Below, in pieces: positions 6,843-10,457 of a stretch of DNA of 10,457 nt. A program made the translations under genes and the position numbers. This stretch comes from Nostoc sp. CHAB 5715 (GTDB lineage: Bacteria > Cyanobacteriota > Cyanobacteriia > Cyanobacteriales > Nostocaceae): contig NZ_JAIVFR010000132.1 of the NCBI RefSeq assembly GCF_020829685.1, positions 1-10,457 of the forward strand, written 5' to 3'. The notes beneath the pieces are model-generated. The model ran no database searches and had not been told where the DNA came from. It saw only the letters and a list, made by a program, of their open reading frames with translations. Numbering within the stretch: the first letter of the stretch is position 1; each line of letters starts with the position of its first letter.

Positions 6843-6893
6843 TGTCATTGCCGCGAAGCCGGGTCGAGACATCTGACGGCCGACAAACGCATC

Positions 6894-6995
6894 GGGTCAT
6901 TCCGGCGCAGGCCGGAATCCAACCTGAGGTGAACAGGCGGCCAGTGGACGTGGAGAAATCTCAGGATGGATCCCGGCTTGCGCCGGGATGACATC
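6894..6995 (+). repeat. Mosaic palindromic repeat, copy 1 (RIME-like)
   Basis: A 102-nt element made of two hairpins joined by a variable centre. The left hairpin pairs ATTCCGGC (6899-6906) with GCCGGAAT (6911-6918); the right pairs ATCCCGGC (6970-6977) with GCCGGGAT (6982-6989). The outer ~33 nt of the two ends are inverted copies of each other with four mismatches. It aligns without gaps to the reverse complement of 9667-9768 at 86 of 102 positions by my hand count. The layout resembles the rhizobial intergenic mosaic elements (RIMEs), non-coding and probably MITE- or REP-like. It starts 11 nt after the actR stop (minus strand), so it could shape that transcript's 3' end. Confidence 0.85.
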
Positions 6996-7006
6996 GAGAA
7001 TGGAAA

Positions 7007-7567
7007 CTAGCGCGGTGCGCGCTTGGCCAGGATGCGTTGCAGGGTGCGGCGGTGCATGTTCAGCCGACGGGCGGTCTCCGAGACGTTGCGGTCGCAGAGT
7101 TCATAGACGCGCTGGATGTGTTCCCAGCGCACGCGATCGGCCGACATCGGGTTTTCCGGCGGCTCGGGCTTGTCCTCGCCGGTGGCGAGCAGGGCATTGA
7201 TGACGTCGTCGGCGTCAGCGGGCTTGCTGAGATAGTCAATGGCGCCCAGCTTCACCGCGGTGACGGCGGTGGCGATATTGCCGTAGCCGGTCAGCACCAC
7301 GGCGCGCGCATCGGGGCGCTTGGTGTGGAGGGCCGAGACCACTTCAAGGCCATTGCCGTCTTCCAGCCGCAGATCGACCACCGCATAAGCGGGCGGCTTT
7401 TCAGCGACGGCGGCGAGGCCATCGGCGACCGAGCCGGCGATGCGGACATCAAAACCGCGCCGCGCCATGGCGCGCTCGAGGCGCTGCAGAAACGCCACGT
7501 CGTCGTCAACGAGAAGCAGGCTGGGGTCGGTGGCCAGAAGTTCTTCGATTGTACTCATGGGTTTCAT
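7007..7567 (-). CDS. actR: Redox response regulator, ActR/RegA/PrrA family
   Basis: A 186-residue DNA-binding response regulator. The receiver domain (about 15-130) has the acidic pocket D21-D22-D23, phosphoacceptor D65 (VVDLRLEDG), T93 and K115. A short Pro-rich linker (PEPPENP) leads to the compact Fis-type helix-turn-helix at about 145-183, whose SETARRLNMHRRTLQRIL matches the nearly invariant recognition region of RegA/PrrA/ActR. Family members control respiration, carbon and nitrogen fixation and acid tolerance in response to redox state. The start must be the ATG at 7567 or the fourth codon (ATG at 7558): an in-frame TAA directly precedes the first ATG. Neither has a good Shine-Dalgarno. 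It follows actS by 49 nt, and the pair is likely an operon, possibly with an extra promoter in the gap. The length of ~185 is normal for the family. Confidence 0.95.
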   Translation of the reverse strand: MKPMSTIEELLATDPSLLLVDDDVAFLQRLERAMARRGFDVRIAGSVADGLAAVAEKPPAYAVVDLRLEDGNGLEVVSALHTKRPDARAVVLTGYGNIATAVTAVKLGAIDYLSKPADADDVINALLATGEDKPEPPENPMSADRVRWEHIQRVYELCDRNVSETARRLNMHRRTLQRILAKRAPR

Positions 7568-7598
7568 TTAAGGGGTTGCCGAAGAAAGGTCAAAATGT

Positions 7599-7609
7599 GT
7601 CGCTGTCGC
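7599..7609 (-). promoter_or_regulatory. Possible ActR/RegA half-sites upstream of actR
   Basis: The 49-nt gap between actS and actR holds a direct repeat GCGAC-A-GCGAC (read on the minus strand). GCGAC/GTCGC-type half-sites are known in RegA/PrrA/RegR binding sites, although usually as inverted pairs with variable spacing, so autoregulation is only a suggestion. Confidence 0.25.
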
Positions 7610-7616
7610 AGGCCGG

Positions 7617-8933
7617 TTAAGCGTTAGCCTCCACGGCACTCCTCGGCCAGACGATGCGCACGCGCGCATGGCCGTCGCTGGCAATATTCTCGAAGGCCAG
7701 CCGTGCGCCGGTGCGTTCGAGGAGGGTCTTGGCGATGAACACGCCCAGCCCCAGGCCGCCAGGTTTATTGGCATCGGGGCCCTGAGGGTCGCGCGGGCGG
7801 CTGGTGAGATAGGGCTCGCCCAGGCGCGCGATCAGCTCGGGCGCGAAACCGGGGCCGTCATCGGTGATCGACACCGAAATAGCCTCGCGATCCCAGGCCG
7901 CCTCGATGCGCACAGAGCTGCGGGCGAAATCGGAGGCATTCTCGATGAGATTGCCCAGGCCATAGAGCAGGCCAACGCTGCGCTGGAACACCGGCGCCTC
8001 GCCGGCGGCGCGCTCGTAGTAGAACAGGATGGCCTTGCCGCGCCCTTCATGCGGACGGGCGACTTCGGCCAAGAGGTCCGTCAGCGGCACGGCGGCAAAG
8101 GGGTCGCCACCATCGCTGCCGAGATTGCGCAGCTTGGCCAGGATGGCGCGGCAGCGCGCCGCCTGCTCGATGATCAGTTCGACATCGTCGGCCAGATCGC
8201 TGCCTGGCTCGGCCTCGCTGCGCATTTCCTTGGCGGCGAGAGCAATGGTGGACAGCGGCGTGCCCAATTCGTGGGCGGCGGCGGCTGCGAGGCCGTCGAG
8301 CGCCGAGAGCTGTTCCTTGCGCGACAGCGCCAATTCGGTGGCGGCCAAGGCATCGGCGATCTGGCGGGCGTCATGGGCCACGCGATTGGTATAGGCAGAG
8401 ATGAAAACCACGCCGCAGACGATCGAGACCCAGATGCCGATGACATAGATGCGGTTGAACACCAGTCGCTCGCTTGGGTCCCAGGGCAGCGGCAGATGCC
8501 AGACCGCCAGGGCCGAGGCGATGATGGCGGCGAGCAGCGCGATAAAGAAGGTGGCGCGCTGCGGCAGCGTCGTCGCCGAGACCGAAACCGGCGCCAGCAG
8601 CAGCAGCGAGAACGGATTCTGCAGCCCCCCGGTCAGCGCCAACAAGCCGCCGAGCTGGCAGAGGTCGAAGGCCACCTGGCAGGCCGCGAACAGTGATGAC
8701 GGCCGATGGCCGACGCCGAAGCGGACCACCAGCCAGATATTGAGCGCCGCCGACAGCGCGATGAGCACGAAGCACTCGACCAGCGGCAGCGGAAAGCCGA
8801 GGCCGAATTGCACGAACAACACGCCAATGGTCTGTCCGGCCACGGCCAGCCAGCGCAGAAGGACCAGGGTTTGCTGACGCAAAGGCCGCCAGGTGGAGGG
8901 CAAAGGCAGGCCATCGGCCTGAATCATGGTCAT
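7617..8933 (-). CDS. actS: Redox sensor histidine kinase, ActS/RegB/PrrB family
   Basis: A 438-residue membrane sensor kinase. Hydrophobic segments fill about residues 22-182, consistent with the six-helix sensor of RegB. The heptapeptide GGLQNPF (102-108), matching the conserved ubiquinone-responsive GGXXNPF motif, is intact. The H-box is AAAHELGTPLSTIA with phosphoacceptor H221, and C261 (QAARCRAIL) occupies the dimerisation region where RegB has its redox-active cysteine. The ATPase domain has N328/N332 (GNLIENASDFA), DDGPG at 358-362 and GGLGLG at 392-397. In the family, oxidised quinone and cysteine oxidation lower kinase activity, and the kinase phosphorylates the adjacent ActR. The ATG at 8933 is chosen over an upstream in-frame TTG (8948) because GGAGGG lies 7 nt before the ATG and overlaps the TTG region. 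The gene is divergent from the DUF2852 gene and upstream of actR. Confidence 0.95.
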   Translation of the reverse strand: MTMIQADGLPLPSTWRPLRQQTLVLLRWLAVAGQTIGVLFVQFGLGFPLPLVECFVLIALSAALNIWLVVRFGVGHRPSSLFAACQVAFDLCQLGGLLALTGGLQNPFSLLLLAPVSVSATTLPQRATFFIALLAAIIASALAVWHLPLPWDPSERLVFNRIYVIGIWVSIVCGVVFISAYTNRVAHDARQIADALAATELALSRKEQLSALDGLAAAAAHELGTPLSTIALAAKEMRSEAEPGSDLADDVELIIEQAARCRAILAKLRNLGSDGGDPFAAVPLTDLLAEVARPHEGRGKAILFYYERAAGEAPVFQRSVGLLYGLGNLIENASDFARSSVRIEAAWDREAISVSITDDGPGFAPELIARLGEPYLTSRPRDPQGPDANKPGGLGLGVFIAKTLLERTGARLAFENIASDGHARVRIVWPRSAVEANA

Positions 8934-8940
8934 GCAATGG

Positions 8941-8946
8941 CCCTCC
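8941..8946 (-). promoter_or_regulatory. Shine-Dalgarno that sets the actS start
   Basis: GGAGGG on the minus strand, 7 nt before the ATG at 8933. It would be inside the coding region if translation began at the TTG at 8948, so it argues for the shorter protein beginning MTMIQADG. Confidence 0.75.
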
Positions 8947-8965
8947 AAGGGCGGATTCGGGCGAC

Positions 8966-8994
8966 GCTATGGGGATCACGGTGTTTCATTTCAA
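8966..8994 (-). promoter_or_regulatory. Possible sigma-70-type promoter for actS-actR
   Basis: On the minus strand TTGAAA (8989-8994) is followed after 17 nt by CATAGC (8966-8971). This gives a start about 25 nt before the actS ATG. The -35 match and spacing are reasonable but the -10 is weak. Nothing comparable with good spacing was found for the divergent DUF2852 gene: TTGATC at 9019 and TATTGC at 9045 are 20 nt apart. Confidence 0.3.
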
Positions 8995-9078
8995 GGCCAA
9001 AAAACCATAGGCACAGCATTGATCCCACCCCAGCGCGGGCCACGTATTGCTCATCGTGACTGGGAGAATGAAACCGAA

Positions 9079-9564
9079 ATGACCACAGCAATCATCAAAC
9101 CTCAATGGTCTCCACTGACCATCGCCCTCATGGTTCTGGGCTTTATCCTGTTCTGGCCCCTGGGCCTCGCCATGCTCGCCTACATTATCTGGGGCGAAAA
9201 ATTCGGCGGCTCGCCCGAAAAGGCGCAAGCCTATTTCAACAAGGGCAAGGCCTGGTGCACCTCCAACAAGCATCAGCACCGCGGCTGGAACAACAACCGG
9301 AGTTACGGCATGAGCTCGAGTGGCAATGCAGCCTTTGACGACTACCGCGCCGAACAGCTCAAGCGCCTCGAAGAAGAACGCGCTCGCCTCGACGCCGAGA
9401 TCGACGCCTTCCACGAATACATGGCCAACCTCAACAAAGCCAAGGATCGGGAAGAATTCGATCGCTTCATGAATGAACGCCGCGGTTCGCGCCAGGGCTA
9501 CACCGAGCCCAAGCCCGACAATGGCGACCAGAACAACAATGGCTGGGGCAACAATAACGGCTAA
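9079..9564 (+). CDS. DUF2852 small membrane protein with coiled-coil and Asn/Gly-rich tail
   Basis: A 161-residue protein recognised as DUF2852, a family of unknown function found in alphaproteobacteria. One strong membrane helix lies at about residues 13-38 (LMVLGFILFWPLGLAMLAYI) just after a short N-terminus. A Gly/Asn/Ser-rich stretch (60-82) leads to a highly charged helix at about 88-134 (EQLKRLEEERARLDAEID) that looks like a coiled coil. The protein ends in an Asn/Gly-rich tail (149-161). This suggests a membrane-anchored protein with a cytoplasmic dimerising domain; no enzymatic motif is visible. The ATG at 9079 is the first Met in frame next to the conserved helix; GGGAG upstream at 9062-9066 is rather distant (12 nt). 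It is divergent from actS, sharing a 145-nt promoter region, and ends in a strong terminator, so it is a single-gene transcript. Confidence 0.88.
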   Translation: MTTAIIKPQWSPLTIALMVLGFILFWPLGLAMLAYIIWGEKFGGSPEKAQAYFNKGKAWCTSNKHQHRGWNNNRSYGMSSSGNAAFDDYRAEQLKRLEEERARLDAEIDAFHEYMANLNKAKDREEFDRFMNERRGSRQGYTEPKPDNGDQNNNGWGNNNG

Positions 9565-9616
9565 GCCCCGGCCAAGCGTCTCCCTCCTGAAGCCGGTCGT
9601 TCCCAACGACTGAACT

Positions 9617-9644
9617 GGCGCCCCGCAAGGGGCGCCGTTTTTTT
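9617..9644 (+). terminator. Intrinsic terminator after the DUF2852 gene
   Basis: GGCGCCCC (9617-9624) and GGGGCGCC (9629-9636) form a perfect 8-bp GC stem with a GCAA tetraloop, followed by G and seven Ts (9638-9644). It lies 52 nt after the DUF2852 stop. A small extra hairpin, GTCGTT/AACGAC, precedes it at 9596-9610. Confidence 0.95.
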
Positions 9645-9666
9645 GTTGGGATGACTCCTACACCAC

Positions 9667-9768
9667 GATGTCATCCCGGCGAAGGCCGGGATCCATCCTG
9701 AGGTCCTTCCACGTCCACGGCAGGCCAAGTCATCTCAGGATGGATTCCGGCCTTCGCCGGAATGACCC
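9667..9768 (-). repeat. Mosaic palindromic repeat, copy 2 (RIME-like, inverted relative to copy 1)
   Basis: The reverse complement aligns ungapped with 6894-6995, with 16 mismatches in 102 positions that fall mainly in the centre. Hairpins pair ATCCCGGC (9673-9680) with GCCGGGAT (9685-9692), and ATTCCGGC (9744-9751) with GCCGGAAT (9756-9763). Several hairpin-loop differences keep the stems intact, as expected of an element maintained for its structure. It lies between the DUF2852 terminator and the metallopeptidase gene; nothing else is recognisable in that 267-nt gap. Confidence 0.85.
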
Positions 9769-9831
9769 GGTGGGTGGGGAGTCATCGTCGCAAAATCCCG
9801 CTACAATCCCCCGGCGATTCCCCGAGACCCC

Positions 9832-10457
9832 ATGAACCTGTTCTTCCGCGCCAAAGCCAAAATTCCGGCCAGCACCACGATCGAGATCGACGGCGCGCCG
9901 GTGACCGTGACCGTCCGGGTCAATGCGCGGGCGCGGAGCTATCGGCTATCGATCCCCCATAGCGGCGGGCCGCTACTGAGCTTGCCGCCGCATGGCAAAT
10001 GGGCCGAGGCGGAGGCATTCCTGCACCGGCATCACAACTGGCTGGCAGCGCGGCTCAAGCGGGCACCGGAGGCGGCGACGTTTGGTGATGGCGGGGTGGT
10101 GCCGCTACGCGGGGTCGATCATCGCATCATCGGCACGGGCAAGCTGCGCGGCCGCGTGGAAGTGGCCGAGGATGACGGCGAGGCGGTGCTGCTGGTGCCG
10201 GGCGATCCCCAGCATCAGGCGCGGCGGCTGACCGATTGGCTCAAGGACGAGGCCCAGGCGGACCTGGTGGCGCGCACGGCGATCCACGCGGCACGGCTGG
10301 GGGTCACGGTCAAATCGGTCAAGATGCGCAGTCAGGCGAGCCGTTGGGGTTCGTGCTCGTCATCGGGCAGTATCAATTACAACTGGCGGCTGGTGCTGGC
10401 GCCGCCCTTCGTGCTCGACTATGTCGCGGCCCATGAAGTGGCGCACCTGGTCGAGAT
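9832..10457 (+). CDS. YgjP/SprT-like zinc metallopeptidase (DUF45/M48), 3' end missing
   Basis: The frame is open from the ATG at 9832 to the window edge, giving 208 residues. The N-terminal part (about 15-55) is a beta-rich segment with VNARARSYRLSIP, followed by a helix ending HHNWLAARLKRAP. The C-terminal part has the family signature RWGSCSSSGSINYNW (171-185) and then DYVAAHEVAHLVE, with the zinc-binding HEVAH at 201-205. The third zinc ligand and about 25-45 residues lie past the window. This is the YgjP-type DUF45 family, often annotated as an M48 family or SprT family metallopeptidase: predicted cytoplasmic zinc proteases of unknown substrate. No strong Shine-Dalgarno precedes the ATG; I chose it because the family similarity starts shortly after it and no better start was seen. 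Confidence 0.9.
   Translation, partial: MNLFFRAKAKIPASTTIEIDGAPVTVTVRVNARARSYRLSIPHSGGPLLSLPPHGKWAEAEAFLHRHHNWLAARLKRAPEAATFGDGGVVPLRGVDHRIIGTGKLRGRVEVAEDDGEAVLLVPGDPQHQARRLTDWLKDEAQADLVARTAIHAARLGVTVKSVKMRSQASRWGSCSSSGSINYNWRLVLAPPFVLDYVAAHEVAHLVE

Noticed and set aside
6002..6991. Long plus-strand open frame of 329 codons opposite the MBL-fold gene
   Set aside because: It lies antisense to a protein with complete metal-binding motifs, has no recognisable domain, and runs on into the mosaic repeat. It is a GC-rich shadow frame.
7668..8696. Plus-strand open frame of 342 codons opposite actS
   Set aside because: Antisense to a kinase with all catalytic boxes. The composition is typical of a shadow frame in GC-rich DNA.
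8934..8948. Upstream TTG start for actS adding five residues (MEGHC)
   Set aside because: The Shine-Dalgarno GGAGGG at 8941-8946 would fall inside the coding sequence, and the ATG at 8933 has ideal spacing from it.
9019..9050. Sigma-70 promoter for the DUF2852 gene (TTGATC and TATTGC)
   Set aside because: The spacing is 20 nt, outside the usual 16-18, and the -10 match is poor.
9762..9962. Small plus-strand open frame overlapping the metallopeptidase start
   Set aside because: It begins inside the mosaic repeat and runs in another frame over a gene with a clear HEVAH signature.

Overview
The window is GC-rich DNA from an alphaproteobacterium, most likely of the order Hyphomicrobiales (Devosia-like). 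This is inferred from gene content: a RegB/RegA (ActS/ActR) redox two-component pair, an MmcB-family repair nuclease, a DUF2852 protein, MosC/YbjJ-like MFS transporters and mosaic palindromic intergenic repeats. No rRNA, tRNA, CRISPR array, transposase or phage gene was seen. Coding density is high; no gene-free stretch exceeds 300 bases.

Layout. (1) Bases 1-4992, plus strand: four paralogous 12-helix MFS transporters in a row, the first cut by the window edge. An mmcB gene sits between the third and fourth. Most junctions overlap: ATGA between paralogs 1 and 2, 8 nt between paralog 3 and mmcB, and GTGA between mmcB and paralog 4. This suggests a translationally coupled operon. The only real gap, 100 nt between paralogs 2 and 3, holds a perfect 30-bp palindrome and a second hairpin. 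(2) 4993-5134: convergent junction with two related hairpins and a G-run. (3) 5135-6790, minus strand: a beta-CASP metallo-beta-lactamase-fold protein, probably an RNA-processing nuclease. (4) 6791-7006: its leader, with an inverted repeat, plus copy 1 of a 102-nt mosaic repeat. (5) 7007-8933, minus strand: sensor kinase ActS/RegB followed by response regulator ActR/RegA. (6) 8934-9078: divergent promoter region. (7) 9079-9564, plus strand: a small DUF2852 membrane protein followed by a textbook intrinsic terminator. (8) 9667-9768: copy 2 of the mosaic repeat, inverted relative to copy 1. (9) 9832 to the end, plus strand: the start of a YgjP/SprT-like zinc metallopeptidase, cut just after its HEVAH motif.

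How the parts work together. The kinase and regulator form a self-contained redox-sensing unit whose sensory features (quinone-site heptapeptide, cysteine in the dimerisation region, H-box) are intact. The transporter array with an embedded DNA-crosslink repair nuclease is the most unusual arrangement. A joint role in exporting, and repairing damage from, a DNA-reactive compound is possible but is only inference from gene order. The fourth transporter has lost two acidic residues that the other three keep, so it probably has a different substrate or coupling mode.
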